NCBI GenBank assembly: GCA_900318245.1
Contig: ONJT01000002.1
Span: 1-64,000 of the forward strand
Origin: an uncultured Bacteroidales bacterium
Lineage (GTDB): Bacteria > Bacteroidota > Bacteroidia > Bacteroidales > Paludibacteraceae
DNA length: 64,000 bases
Direction of reading: 5' to 3'
Below are positions 51,716-60,913 of the stretch, piece by piece. The translations under genes were made by a program, and so were the position numbers. A model generated the notes under the pieces. The model worked only from the letters and a program-made list of their open reading frames with translations, made no database searches and had not been told where the DNA came from. Position 1 is the first letter of the stretch. Each line of letters starts with the position of its first letter.

Positions 51716-53032
51716 ATGGCAAATATCGTAGCGATAGTGGGTCGTCCCAACGTTGGGAAATCGACCCTGTTTAACCGCCTGACGGGAACACGTCGGGCGA
51801 TAGTGAATAATACGGCAGGTACGACGCGTGACCGTCAGTACGGCAAAGCCGAATGGTGCGGACGCGAGTTCTCGGTGATCGACACCGGAGGATGGGTTGT
51901 GAACAGCGATGACACCTTCGAATCCGAGATCAACCGTCAGGTGGACCTGGCTATCCGCGAAGCGGATGTAGTGCTGCTGGTGGTCGATGTGAATGAAGGT
52001 GTGACGCAGTTTGACACCGAAGTGGCGCACCTGCTGCGTCAGGCTAAGAAACCGACGATCCTGGCGGTCAACAAAGTCGATACCTTCGAGAACCAATACG
52101 GCGCGGCGGAGTTCTATAAACTCGGTCTTGGCGAGCCGTTTATCGTGTCGGCGGAGAACGGTTTAGGTACCGGCGACCTGTTGGACGAAGTAGTGGGTCG
52201 TTTCCGTAAGGAAGACAACAGCGACGAGGACCTCGAGGAATTACCGCGCTTTGCGATCGTAGGTCGTCCGAATGCCGGCAAGTCGAGTATCCTCAACGCG
52301 TTTATCGGTGAGGAGCGCACCATCGTGACCGACATCGCCGGAACGACGCGCGACAGCATCTACACGCGGTACAATAAATTCGGCAAAGATTTCTATCTCG
52401 TCGACACCGCCGGTATCCGTAAGAAAGCGAAAGTGACGGAGGACCTGGAGTACTACTCTGTAGTACGTTCCATCCGCGCGATAGAAAATTCGGACGTATG
52501 TATCCTGATGATCGATGCAACACGCGGTATCGAGGCGCAAGACCTCAATATCTACTCGCTGATTCAGAAAAACAAGAAGGGTTTGGTGGTCTGCGTTAAT
52601 AAGTGGGATTTGATAGAAAGCAAGACGAATCAGGATATAAAAGCATTCGAAAGTGCCATTCGCGAGCGCTTGGCGCCGTTTACAGACTTCCCGATCATCT
52701 TCACGAGTGCGGTCACCAAACAGCGTATCTTCAAGGTCGTAGAGACGGCTATTCATGTGTACGAGAACAAAAACAAGAAGATCCCGACGGCCCAACTGAA
52801 CGACAAGTTCCTTCCGCTGATCGAGAACTATCCCCCACCCGCATGGAAAGGCAAGTACATCAAGATCAAGTACTGCACGCAGTTGCCGAATACGCAGATC
52901 CCGACCTTCGTGTTCTTCGCGAACCTGCCGCAGTATGTCAAAGAGCCGTATAGGCGGTTCCTCGAGAATAAGCTGCGCGAGTGGTGGGACTTCGAGGGTA
53001 CGCCCGTGCAACTGTTTATACGTGCTAAGTAG
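51716..53032 (+). CDS. der: Ribosome-associated GTPase Der (EngA)
   Basis: A 438-residue protein with two G domains: G1 [12 protein letters not shown] (residue 8 on) and [12 protein letters not shown] (residue 183 on), each with GTTRD, DTGG/DTAG and NKVD/NKWD, and a C-terminal KH-like domain. It is needed for assembly of the 50S subunit. Stands alone with a 130-base leader; no clear promoter box of the usual type is seen there. Confidence 0.97.
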   Translation: MANIVAIVGRPNVGKSTLFNRLTGTRRAIVNNTAGTTRDRQYGKAEWCGREFSVIDTGGWVVNSDDTFESEINRQVDLAIREADVVLLVVDVNEGVTQFDTEVAHLLRQAKKPTILAVNKVDTFENQYGAAEFYKLGLGEPFIVSAENGLGTGDLLDEVVGRFRKEDNSDEDLEELPRFAIVGRPNAGKSSILNAFIGEERTIVTDIAGTTRDSIYTRYNKFGKDFYLVDTAGIRKKAKVTEDLEYYSVVRSIRAIENSDVCILMIDATRGIEAQDLNIYSLIQKNKKGLVVCVNKWDLIESKTNQDIKAFESAIRERLAPFTDFPIIFTSAVTKQRIFKVVETAIHVYENKNKKIPTAQLNDKFLPLIENYPPPAWKGKYIKIKYCTQLPNTQIPTFVFFANLPQYVKEPYRRFLENKLREWWDFEGTPVQLFIRAK

Positions 53033-53226
53033 TTCGTGTATGCAGTTCCTCGGGGTACCGACAAGCGCTCGCATATTAACCCTTCGAAGGAATTCGCCCC
53101 CTGCTCAATGACTCTCGCGGCCCCCAACCGCTCGAGACACCTTCGAGAGGGTTATATGCTCGCTAACAAAACAGGCTTGCTATATATGAATGATTTTTAA
53201 GAAAAAGTGTCCAATTTGCATTTTTA
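53033..53226 (+). other. Gap after der with shared words
   Basis: No gene. Contains TATGC-N4-CCTCGGGGTACCG (53040-53060; similar to 51588-51607), a CTTCGAAGG palindrome, a CTCGAG-centred hairpin (53130-53146) and TTATATGCTCGCTA (53148-53161; similar to 50972-50985). Confidence 0.5.
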
Positions 53227-53258
53227 TTTGCATATATGCAAAAAAAATCGTAAATTTG
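53227..53258 (+). promoter_or_regulatory. Promoter of FAH-like gene and porU
   Basis: -33 TTTGCATATATGCAAA (53227-53242, palindrome), -7 TAAATTTG (53251-53258). ATG at 53275. Confidence 0.75.
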
Positions 53259-53274
53259 CGCCCGATTTTTGCGA

Positions 53275-53802
53275 ATGAAGATTATCGGCTTTATATATCG
53301 AGGGGAAGAAAGCGAGATGGTGCTCAAGGGCGACTCCTGTCTGCTGAACGGTCGCAAGCCGCTATTCATGCCGGAATGGACGAAGGAATTGGGGGTGACA
53401 GAATGCATGATTTTGCGCGTGAGCCGTTTGGGAAAAGAGATCGCTCCTAAGTTCGCTGACCGTTACTACGACGCTGTAGCTCCCGGAGCGGACTTCATCG
53501 CGATGGACTTGGCGCGAGAGGCAGAGAAAGCCGGTCGGCCTTGGACAGAAGCCCTGGCATTCGACTACTCGCTGGCGATTGGAGAATGGCTGGATGGACT
53601 GAAAGAGTTAAAGAATGAAGGAGTGAAAGAATGGCTGATGACGCCTCAAGAGGCGATTGCGAGAGCCAGTAAGGTGATGACCATTCGGCAAGGGGATTTG
53701 ATTTATATCCAAGCCAAACAGGCACCGAGGCCGGTAGCAAAAGAAGAGATCATCCGCGTAGAAATCGACGGAGAAGAGAAATTATATTGCAAAATTAAAT
53801 GA
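53275..53802 (+). CDS. Divergent fumarylacetoacetate hydrolase family protein
   Basis: A 175-residue protein that aligns with the compact FAH proteins of Bacteroidetes: KPLFMPEWTKELGVTE, LRVSRLGKEIAPKFADRYYD, GADFIAMDLAREAEKAGRPW and GDLIYIQ. The metal-binding ExE of the family is not intact (VTECMILRV), and the N-terminal FGxNY loop is replaced by IGFIYRGEES, so hydrolase activity is doubtful. KELKNEGVKEW is encoded by a GAAAGAAT-type tandem (53601-53632). It overlaps porU by four bases, a link worth noting. Confidence 0.75.
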   Translation: MKIIGFIYRGEESEMVLKGDSCLLNGRKPLFMPEWTKELGVTECMILRVSRLGKEIAPKFADRYYDAVAPGADFIAMDLAREAEKAGRPWTEALAFDYSLAIGEWLDGLKELKNEGVKEWLMTPQEAIARASKVMTIRQGDLIYIQAKQAPRPVAKEEIIRVEIDGEEKLYCKIK

Positions 53803-56800
53803 GAAAGATTCTATCTATAGTACTTTTCGTGGCGGTGTGCCTTCCGCTGATGGCGGGTATTCACTCGTACACCAATGAGTCGGTTTTGGCGAACGGGCAT
53901 TGGGTGAAAATCCGCGTGAGCGAGAGCGGCGTATGTCGTATGTCGTTCAGTCAATTACGCAGCGCAGGTATTGAGCCTACGCAGTTGCGCGTGTATGGCT
54001 ACGGCGGCGCGATGCTGGTACAAGACTTCTCGAAAACCAAGATAGATGATCTTCCGCAAGTGCCGGTATATGTAGGCGATGACTATGTGCTCTTCTGGGT
54101 ACAAGGTCCTATACGTTGGACATTCGACGGTTCGCGCTTCACGCATACCCGCAATACCTATTCCGACTACGGATACTATTTTCTGAGCGACGATGCCGGC
54201 GAGCTGCTGGCGCCTACGATGGCAGAACCGATAGCCGATTATGATGCGATCGATATCTACCAATATCCGAACTACCAGGTACACGAGAAAGACTCGCTGA
54301 ACCTGATTGACCGCAGCGGTGTATCGGGCGGCGGACGCGAGTTCTACGGCGAGCAGTTCAATGCGAACCAGAAACGTACGATCTCTTTCTCCACACCGAA
54401 TGCGATCGAGGGCGAGTCGAGTCGTGCGTATATCGATGTAGCCGGTTATTCGAAGATCAACTCGACTTTCCGCTGTAACTTCAACGGCAAAACCGGCTCT
54501 ATCTCTATCAAACCCTACCCGGATTTCTATACCTTCGCGTGTGTGGGTTCGCTGAGCATGGTAGCGACCACCGCGGCGGACAAGCAGCAGGTACAACTGA
54601 CTTTCTCCAATAGTACCGCGGGTGCTTTAGGATGGCTCAACTATATCGAGATGACGACTCCGACGGAGCTGAAGATGCGCGGCAGCTGGATGCCGGTTCG
54701 CACGAACAGCAACTACCGTTCCTACGAACCAGTTCGCTTCCACCTCAATAACGCTACTTCTGCCATGCAGATCTGGGATATCACGGACTTGGCGCACATA
54801 CAACGTATGCCGACCACGATGGTGAACGACACGATGCTGTGGGTTGGTTCGCAAGAAAAGGGCGTACGCGAGTACGTAGCCGTTGATCCGCAAGGCAATT
54901 CGTGGGTAAGTGCACAGGTTGTGGGCAATGTGTCTAATCAGAACCTGCACGCGCTGAAGAATATAGACTACGTCATCATTTGCCCGGAAGGCTACGAAGC
55001 GGTATCGACCGACTTGGCGAAAGCACACGAGCAGAAACAAGGTATCACTTGGGCGGTAGTGACCGACCAACAGGTATATAACGAGTTCTCTTCGGGTACC
55101 CCGGATGCAACCGCTTACCGCTGGCTGATGAAGATGCTGTATGACCGTGCAGACGGGAATGGCATCGCCAAGCCGCGGTGGTTATTGCTGATGGGTCACG
55201 GTACGTTCGACAACCGCAAGCTGTTGCCCAACTCGGGTACTTCGCTTTTGCTGACCTATGAGGCAAAGAACTCCGTGAACGAGGTGAACGCCTATGCGAC
55301 CGATGACTATTTCGGTTTTCTCGAGGATAAAGAAGGCGAGAACGACAACACCGGTACGATGGAGATCGGCGTAGGCCGTCTGCCGATAAACAACCTTACC
55401 GAAGCCCGTGAGGTGGTAGACAAACTCATTCGTTATATGAACAATGAGCAGGCGGGAAAATGGAAGACGCAGTTGATGTATCTGGCGGACGACGGAGAAG
55501 GCGGCACGCATACCGAGACATCGGAGATAAGTGCCGAGATGATTCGTCTGGCGAACCCGGACTTCGTGATTCATAAGATTTTCCTGGATGCCTACCCGCA
55601 AGAGGTGAACGCTAACGGCGAGAGTTATCCGCTGGCCAAGAACCGCGTGGAGAACTTGCTCAAGAGCGGTGTGCTCTTCTTCGACTACTCCGGTCACGGC
55701 GGTTATAACGCCATCACCAACGAGTCCATCTTGAACCTCAAGGATATCGAGAACATGCGTAATACGAACCTCGGTTTCTGGCTGTTCGCGACTTGTAACT
55801 TCGCGCAGTTTGACTCCGGTCGCCGCTGTGCCGCCGAAGCCTCGGTGCTGAATCCGAACGGCGGTGCGGTAGGTATTCTGGCTGCTACACGTACCGTGTA
55901 TGCAACGCAGAACAACGAGATCAACCGGGCGGTGTGCGCCGAGTTGTTCAAGCACGAGACGCCGTTCCATTATGACGCAACGCTCGGCGAGGCGATCGCT
56001 GCCGGTAAGAATAAGCGGGCAGCCAAAAGCGAAATGAACCGCTTGCCGTATGTGCTGTTAGGTGATCCGGCTTTGCGACTGAACTTCCCCACAGAGTATC
56101 AGATACAAACCGAAACGAATATCGACACCCTCAACGCGCTCAGCGTACAACAGGTGAAGGGAAGTATCGTAGATGAGGACCAATTGATAGTAGAAGACTT
56201 CAACGGTGAAGTGGATATCGCCGTATATGATAAGATCCAAGACATCCCGACGCGCGACAACGACAATACCGGCGGCGAGCCGAAAGTAGTGAGCTACAAG
56301 GACTATCCGAACATGCTCTTCTCCGGTTCTACAGCCGTGAAAGACGGGCGCTTCGAGTACACGTTCATGGTACCCAAGGATATCCGCTATAACTACGGCA
56401 ACGGCCGCATCGTCTATTATGCCCGTACGGCGGATGAGACGGAGACCGTTGAGGCGGTAGGTCATTTCGAGGACTTCACCATCGGCGGAACAGGTTCGTA
56501 TCTGATACAGGACACCGTAGGTCCGCAGATGCACATCTATCTGAACACGCCTGTCTTCAAGGACGGCGATAAGACCTATGAGACGCCGCGGTTCTTTGCC
56601 GACCTATACGACGAGAATGGTATCAACACCGCGGGCGCAGGTATCGGACATGACTTGATGCTGATCATCGATGACAACGCGAAGCAGACCTACACGCTTA
56701 ACGAGTATTTCACAGCGGCAAACAACAGTTACCAAGCCGGACAAGTCAGTTACCTGATGGAGACCCTACCGAATGGTCCGCACAGCCTGATGTTCCGCGC

Positions 56801-57152
56801 ATGGGACCTGCTGAACAACAGTACGACGCAGGTGTTGAACTTCATCGTAGAAGCCGGCTTAGACCCGTCTATCTACTCCATCACCACCTACCCCAACCCG
56901 GTTCAGGCAGCAGGCGTACTCAACTTAGTAGTCAACTACGACCAGCCGGATGAGTTGCTGCAGACGGAAGTCTATCTGTATAACACGAGCGGGCAAATGA
57001 TTTGGAGTCATACCCAACAGAATCCGGATCGCGTACAGATCAATCTGGCCGATTTAGGCCTGACGGCAGGCGTATACGTATATAGCGTGCGTATCAAGTC
57101 CGCAAGCAGCGGATACAGCGCTTCCTCTGGAAAAATTATTGTAACAAGATAA
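53799..57152 (+). CDS. porU: Type IX secretion sortase PorU (C25 peptidase)
   Basis: A 1117-residue exported protein with a signal peptide (MRKILSIVLFVAVCLPLMA), an N-terminal beta region, and a gingipain-like C25 domain in the middle: His633 in FDYSGHGGYN and Cys666 in FATCNFAQF form the dyad. PorU cuts off the C-terminal sorting domain of type IX cargo and joins the cargo to A-LPS at the cell surface. A C-terminal Ig-like domain with YPNPVQAAGVLNLVV, as in cargo sorting domains, ends the protein. It is followed by its partner porV. Confidence 0.94.
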   Translation: MRKILSIVLFVAVCLPLMAGIHSYTNESVLANGHWVKIRVSESGVCRMSFSQLRSAGIEPTQLRVYGYGGAMLVQDFSKTKIDDLPQVPVYVGDDYVLFWVQGPIRWTFDGSRFTHTRNTYSDYGYYFLSDDAGELLAPTMAEPIADYDAIDIYQYPNYQVHEKDSLNLIDRSGVSGGGREFYGEQFNANQKRTISFSTPNAIEGESSRAYIDVAGYSKINSTFRCNFNGKTGSISIKPYPDFYTFACVGSLSMVATTAADKQQVQLTFSNSTAGALGWLNYIEMTTPTELKMRGSWMPVRTNSNYRSYEPVRFHLNNATSAMQIWDITDLAHIQRMPTTMVNDTMLWVGSQEKGVREYVAVDPQGNSWVSAQVVGNVSNQNLHALKNIDYVIICPEGYEAVSTDLAKAHEQKQGITWAVVTDQQVYNEFSSGTPDATAYRWLMKMLYDRADGNGIAKPRWLLLMGHGTFDNRKLLPNSGTSLLLTYEAKNSVNEVNAYATDDYFGFLEDKEGENDNTGTMEIGVGRLPINNLTEAREVVDKLIRYMNNEQAGKWKTQLMYLADDGEGGTHTETSEISAEMIRLANPDFVIHKIFLDAYPQEVNANGESYPLAKNRVENLLKSGVLFFDYSGHGGYNAITNESILNLKDIENMRNTNLGFWLFATCNFAQFDSGRRCAAEASVLNPNGGAVGILAATRTVYATQNNEINRAVCAELFKHETPFHYDATLGEAIAAGKNKRAAKSEMNRLPYVLLGDPALRLNFPTEYQIQTETNIDTLNALSVQQVKGSIVDEDQLIVEDFNGEVDIAVYDKIQDIPTRDNDNTGGEPKVVSYKDYPNMLFSGSTAVKDGRFEYTFMVPKDIRYNYGNGRIVYYARTADETETVEAVGHFEDFTIGGTGSYLIQDTVGPQMHIYLNTPVFKDGDKTYETPRFFADLYDENGINTAGAGIGHDLMLIIDDNAKQTYTLNEYFTAANNSYQAGQVSYLMETLPNGPHSLMFRAWDLLNNSTTQVLNFIVEAGLDPSIYSITTYPNPVQAAGVLNLVVNYDQPDELLQTEVYLYNTSGQMIWSHTQQNPDRVQINLADLGLTAGVYVYSVRIKSASSGYSASSGKIIVTR

Positions 57153-57185
57153 CGAATTAGTGAATTAACGAATTAGTGAATGAGT
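57153..57185. repeat. Tandem spacer, GAATTAGT unit
   Basis: GAATTAGT/GAATTAAC units (four, degenerate) begin directly at the porU stop. Confidence 0.8.
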
Positions 57186-57217
57186 GAGCCTATGAAGCAA
57201 ATCGCTGAAAATTAATA

Positions 57218-57250
57218 TAGGATTACCTAGGTCGACCTAGGACTACATAG
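57218..57250 (+). promoter_or_regulatory. Palindrome in the porV leader
   Basis: CCTAGGTCGACCTAGG (57226-57241) is a perfect 16-base palindrome. It is embedded in two direct copies of the word TAGGAYTACMTAG (57219 and 57238), a word that also occurs at 8181 and, in part, at 44178. Possible operator; no regulator is known. Confidence 0.5.
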
Positions 57251-57279
57251 AATACAAACAAACAACAACATAACAACAA

Positions 57280-58524
57280 ATGAAAAAAACAATTCTTTCA
57301 ATCGCAGCCTTGGTGTGCGCCATGACGATGAGTGCCCAGACTGCAGATGACACGATGAACCCGTTGATCACGGCGATGCCGTCTCTGTCTATTGCTCCGG
57401 ATGCTCGTTCGGCCGGACAAGGTGATGTCGGTGTGGCGACGGAGGCTGATTTTAACGCGCAGTACTGGAACCCCGCCAAGTATGCGTACATGTACTCGAA
57501 GGGTGGTATCACCGCTAACTACACGCCGTGGTTGCGTAAACTGGTAGGTGACATCGACCTCGCTTACCTGGCAGGTTTCTATAACTTCGGTGACCTCGGT
57601 GGCGGTATCGGCGCGAGCTTCACGTATTTCTCGATGGGTGATGTAGCATTGACAGATCCCAGCGGAGAAGTGATTCAGAACGTACGTCCGAATGAGTGGT
57701 CGCTCGATCTGAGTTATTTCCGTAAGTTGCATGAGTATGTCTCAATGTCTGTCGCTATCCGCGTACTGTACTCGGACCTCAACAACGGCGTGAATGCGCA
57801 GAGCAGTTCGATTGACCTGCACCCGGCTGTAACGGCTGCTGCAGACATCGCGCTGTACTATCGTCAGCCGATTGAGTTGCCGATGGGTACGAGTCATTTC
57901 GGCTTAGGTTTCACTTTGAAGAACTTAGGCGGTAAGATGTCTTATGCAGATGACCGCAGTAACTTCATCCCGGCCAGCATGAACCTCGGTATCAGCTATG
58001 AGTTGCCGTGCGATAAGTATAACTTCCTGACCTTTACCCTCGAGACCAACAAGATGTTGGTACCGACCCGCTACTCCAGGAAGACGACCAAAGAGACGGC
58101 TGCCAATCCGGAACTGTGGAATGACGACGGTACGCCGATTGACCCGTCCAATGTAGAGACTTGGAAGATGAGCGAAGGTGCTTACTCGAATATCTCTTCG
58201 GCCCGCGGTTGGTTCCAGTCTTTCGCAGACGCTCCGGGCGGTGCACGTGAGGAGTTCAACGAGGTTCGTTGGGGCGCAGGTATCGAGTATAGCTACAACA
58301 AGCAGTTCTTTGCACGTGCCGGTTACAGCTACGAAAACTACTACAAAGGTAACCGTAACTACATCACCTTTGGTGCGGGTTTCCACCTCTCGATCGTAAC
58401 GCTCGATGTATCCTACTGCGTAGGTCTGGCTTCTACCAACCCGCTGGATCAGACGATGCGCTTCACGCTGGGCTTCGACCTCGCAGGCATCAAAGATCTT
58501 GTGGATAACAGAAAGAAAAAATAA
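57280..58524 (+). CDS. porV: Type IX secretion outer-membrane protein PorV (LptO)
   Basis: A 414-residue beta barrel of the FadL-like family with a signal peptide (MKKTILSIAALVCAMTMSAQ). SLSIAPDARSAGQGDVGVAT near residue 35 is the PorV N-terminal motif. PorV takes folded cargo from the SprA translocon to PorU. Its position after porU and before ispF agrees with the order known in Porphyromonas. Confidence 0.95.
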   Translation: MKKTILSIAALVCAMTMSAQTADDTMNPLITAMPSLSIAPDARSAGQGDVGVATEADFNAQYWNPAKYAYMYSKGGITANYTPWLRKLVGDIDLAYLAGFYNFGDLGGGIGASFTYFSMGDVALTDPSGEVIQNVRPNEWSLDLSYFRKLHEYVSMSVAIRVLYSDLNNGVNAQSSSIDLHPAVTAAADIALYYRQPIELPMGTSHFGLGFTLKNLGGKMSYADDRSNFIPASMNLGISYELPCDKYNFLTFTLETNKMLVPTRYSRKTTKETAANPELWNDDGTPIDPSNVETWKMSEGAYSNISSARGWFQSFADAPGGAREEFNEVRWGAGIEYSYNKQFFARAGYSYENYYKGNRNYITFGAGFHLSIVTLDVSYCVGLASTNPLDQTMRFTLGFDLAGIKDLVDNRKKK

Positions 58525-58529
58525 TATCC

Positions 58530-59000
58530 ATGCGCATAGGTTTTGGATATGACGTTCATCAATTTTCCCCTGACCGCAAATTGTGGTTAGGGGGAATTGA
58601 GGTGCCGTGCGAGCGCGGTTTGCTCGGTCATTCCGATGCCGATGTGGTCATTCACGCGCTATGCGACGCCCTCTTGGGCGCTGCCGCCATGCGGGATATC
58701 GGCTATCATTTCCCGGATACGAAGGGTAACGAATACGAGGGTATTGACTCGAAGATTCTTCTTCGCCGCGTGATGGCTATGCTCCGCGAAGCGGGCTATG
58801 AATTGGGGAATTGCGACATCACGATCTGTGCGCAGGCTCCGAAACTCAATCCCTATATCGACGCCATGCAGGCTTGTCTTGCGGAAGTTATGTGTGTACA
58901 ACCTAATCAAGTAAGCCTCAAAGCGACGACTACCGAGCACTTGGGATTTGTCGGTCGTGAAGAAGGTATCGCGGCATATGCCGTCGCATTGATTCAATGA
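58530..59000 (+). CDS. ispF: 2-C-methyl-D-erythritol 2,4-cyclodiphosphate synthase
   Basis: A 156-residue trimeric zinc enzyme of the MEP isoprenoid pathway. GFGYDVHQF holds the Asp-x-His metal pair; LLGHSDADVVIHALCDALLG and ATTTEHLGFVGREEGI are signature blocks. Five bases separate it from porV. Confidence 0.97.
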   Translation: MRIGFGYDVHQFSPDRKLWLGGIEVPCERGLLGHSDADVVIHALCDALLGAAAMRDIGYHFPDTKGNEYEGIDSKILLRRVMAMLREAGYELGNCDITICAQAPKLNPYIDAMQACLAEVMCVQPNQVSLKATTTEHLGFVGREEGIAAYAVALIQ

Positions 59001-59326
59001 GAACGCTCATTCTCGCAATAGAATTTTTTGCGTTACTCACCGATTTAATTCAATTAGGTGAGAGTCCGCACGTGGTGTACAAAGACGGCTCGTACGAGCG
59101 CATCGCGTTAACAGACAGTACGCAAATGGAGGTGTACAACGGGGCGGATACTATCCTGGTCGTTCTCACGGCCTGCGCACCGCAGTGTTCTTCATGCGCG
59201 CGCGTTTATAATAAGGAAGGGCAACTCATCGCCATTCCGCAATCTCCTACCCCGTCCATCTTTCCGCTGGCGACCATCGAGAACGGCCGGATCGTATGGA
59301 AAGACAATGATAACTGGGAATACTGA
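58997..59326 (+). CDS. Small conserved-looking protein, function unknown
   Basis: A 109-residue protein with an N-terminal hydrophobic stretch (TLILAIEFFALLTDLIQLG) that could be a signal or anchor, then a short beta domain with a CxPQCSSC cluster (TACAPQCSSCARVYN), perhaps a redox or metal site. I do not recognise a family. ATGA overlap with ispF and TGATG overlap with aroK show tight coupling. Confidence 0.65.
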   Translation: MRTLILAIEFFALLTDLIQLGESPHVVYKDGSYERIALTDSTQMEVYNGADTILVVLTACAPQCSSCARVYNKEGQLIAIPQSPTPSIFPLATIENGRIVWKDNDNWEY

Positions 59327-59871
59327 TGGAACTTCCGATCTATTTAGTAGGTTATATGGGTGCCGGCAAGACTACAGCCGGCCGTCTGCTGGCCGATAAA
59401 CTCGGCTGGCGCTTCGTGGATTTGGACGATGCCTTCGAGCAGATTCACGGTTATAGTACTGCGGAGTATATCCGTCGTTTCGGATTAGAGGAGTTTCGCA
59501 AGAAAGAGAAATATGTAGTCGAAGACCTTGCGGATCAGATTCCGTTCGAGCATATCATCTATGCGACGGGCGGCGGCTATCCGTGTTGGGAAGATAACAT
59601 GGAGTGTCTGCGCGAGTTAGGCACGAGTATCTATATCCGTTGGAAACCCGAGCACCTAGCCAAGCGCCTGAGTCTGACGGACTTAAGCGAGCGCCCGGTG
59701 TTACAAGGGCGCACAGAAGAAGAGTTGCTGGCGTTCATCGCGCCGCAACTGGAAGCGCGCGAGCCTTTCTATAGCCAGGCTCATCATATTCTTGATGTAA
59801 CAATATGCGATGAAAAATCCGATGAACGGATCGCAGAGGAGTTATTTCGCTTGATACGCGAGCGCGTATAG
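59326..59871 (+). CDS. aroK: Shikimate kinase
   Basis: A 181-residue P-loop kinase. GYMGAGKTTAGRLLA at residues 8-22; VDLDDAFEQ holds the shikimate Asp; FRKKEKYVVEDL has the binding Arg; IYATGGGYPCWEDN is the GGG(x)P variant; RPVLQGRTEEEL the lid. The last 30 bases overlap the convergent sufE gene. Confidence 0.94.
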   Translation: MELPIYLVGYMGAGKTTAGRLLADKLGWRFVDLDDAFEQIHGYSTAEYIRRFGLEEFRKKEKYVVEDLADQIPFEHIIYATGGGYPCWEDNMECLRELGTSIYIRWKPEHLAKRLSLTDLSERPVLQGRTEEELLAFIAPQLEAREPFYSQAHHILDVTICDEKSDERIAEELFRLIRERV

Positions 59872-60270
59872 TTTTATCTGCTTGAGCATCGCGGCTATGC
59901 CGTTACTACGCGTGGGACTAAGGTGCTCACGCAAGCCTATCCGTTCGATAAAATAGAGGTCAGCCTTGATGATTTCCTCAGGCGTGTGGTCGTTCAGCAC
60001 GTGCAGCAAAAGGGCTACGATACCTTTCACCAAGATGGCATCCGCATCACCTTTCATCATCAACTTTCCGTCTTTGAGTTCGCAGGTAAACCACACGATA
60101 GACTGACATCCGTCAATCTTATTGCGGTCGTTCTTATCGGCCTCTGGAAGCGGATTTTTCTCCAGCTCTTTGGCATAATCGACCAGGAGCTGATAGCGCT
60201 CAAGCCAGTTCTCAAAGAGTTCGAACTCCTCGATCACCTCATCTTGTATCTCATTGATGGATTTCGCCAT
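59842..60270 (-). CDS. sufE: Sulfur acceptor protein SufE
   Basis: A 142-residue protein that takes persulfide sulfur from SufS. The acceptor Cys is in KIDGCQSIVWF near residue 52. The start [20 protein letters not shown] at 60270 lies 20 bases inside the end of ftsE. No other suf gene is in view. Confidence 0.92.
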   Translation of the reverse strand: MAKSINEIQDEVIEEFELFENWLERYQLLVDYAKELEKNPLPEADKNDRNKIDGCQSIVWFTCELKDGKLMMKGDADAILVKGIVALLLHVLNDHTPEEIIKADLYFIERIGLREHLSPTRSNGIAAMLKQIKLYALAYQAK

Positions 60271-60913
60271 TCTCAAAGAGCCATTTACGGCCCGGGTATA
60301 ACTCCGGCCAGTTGATATTATGCGTGGACATGAGGACCGTGATGCCGGCCTGACTGATGGAATAGAGCAAGTCCATGATCTCGCGGCCCGTCTCGCCATC
60401 CAGGTTTCCCGTCGGTTCATCAGCGAGGATGATCTCCGGCGTGTTGAGGAGCGCACGGGCAATGACGACACGCTGCTGCTCACCTCCGGATAACTCATGC
60501 GGTTTCTTATAGGCCTTGGTCTCCATGCCTACTTGTTTGAGCACTTCAAAGACATGATCGTGCATGAGCTGTTTGTTCTTCCAACCCGTCGCACGCAGCA
60601 CAAAGAGCAGGTTCTCCTCCACGGAGCGGTCCGTGAGCAGTTTATAATCCTGGAAGATGATGCCTAAGCGGCGACGGAGGTACGGCAGTTTGCGGCGGCG
60701 GATATGCACGATGTCATAATCCAGCACGCGCGCCTCGCCGGCTGCGATAGGCAGGGCGCCGTAGATAGTCTTCATCAGCGAAGACTTACCGCTACCAACC
60801 TTACCGAGCAGATAGATCATCTCGCCGTTTTGCACGTGGAGATTGACATTGCGCAACACGACTTGCTCCGCCTGACGAATCTCTACGTTGGTATATGTGA
60901 TCAGTTCAGCCAT
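60251..60913 (-). CDS. ftsE: Cell-division ABC ATPase FtsE
   Basis: A 220-residue ABC ATP-binding protein: Walker [19 protein letters not shown]-loop FQDYKLL, signature [16 protein letters not shown], Walker [14 protein letters not shown]-loop STHN. The [19 protein letters not shown] block is typical of FtsE. FtsE works with the membrane protein FtsX to activate septal hydrolases; ftsX is not adjacent. Confidence 0.9.
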   Translation of the reverse strand: MAELITYTNVEIRQAEQVVLRNVNLHVQNGEMIYLLGKVGSGKSSLMKTIYGALPIAAGEARVLDYDIVHIRRRKLPYLRRRLGIIFQDYKLLTDRSVEENLLFVLRATGWKNKQLMHDHVFEVLKQVGMETKAYKKPHELSGGEQQRVVIARALLNTPEIILADEPTGNLDGETGREIMDLLYSISQAGITVLMSTHNINWPELYPGRKWLFENGEIHQ

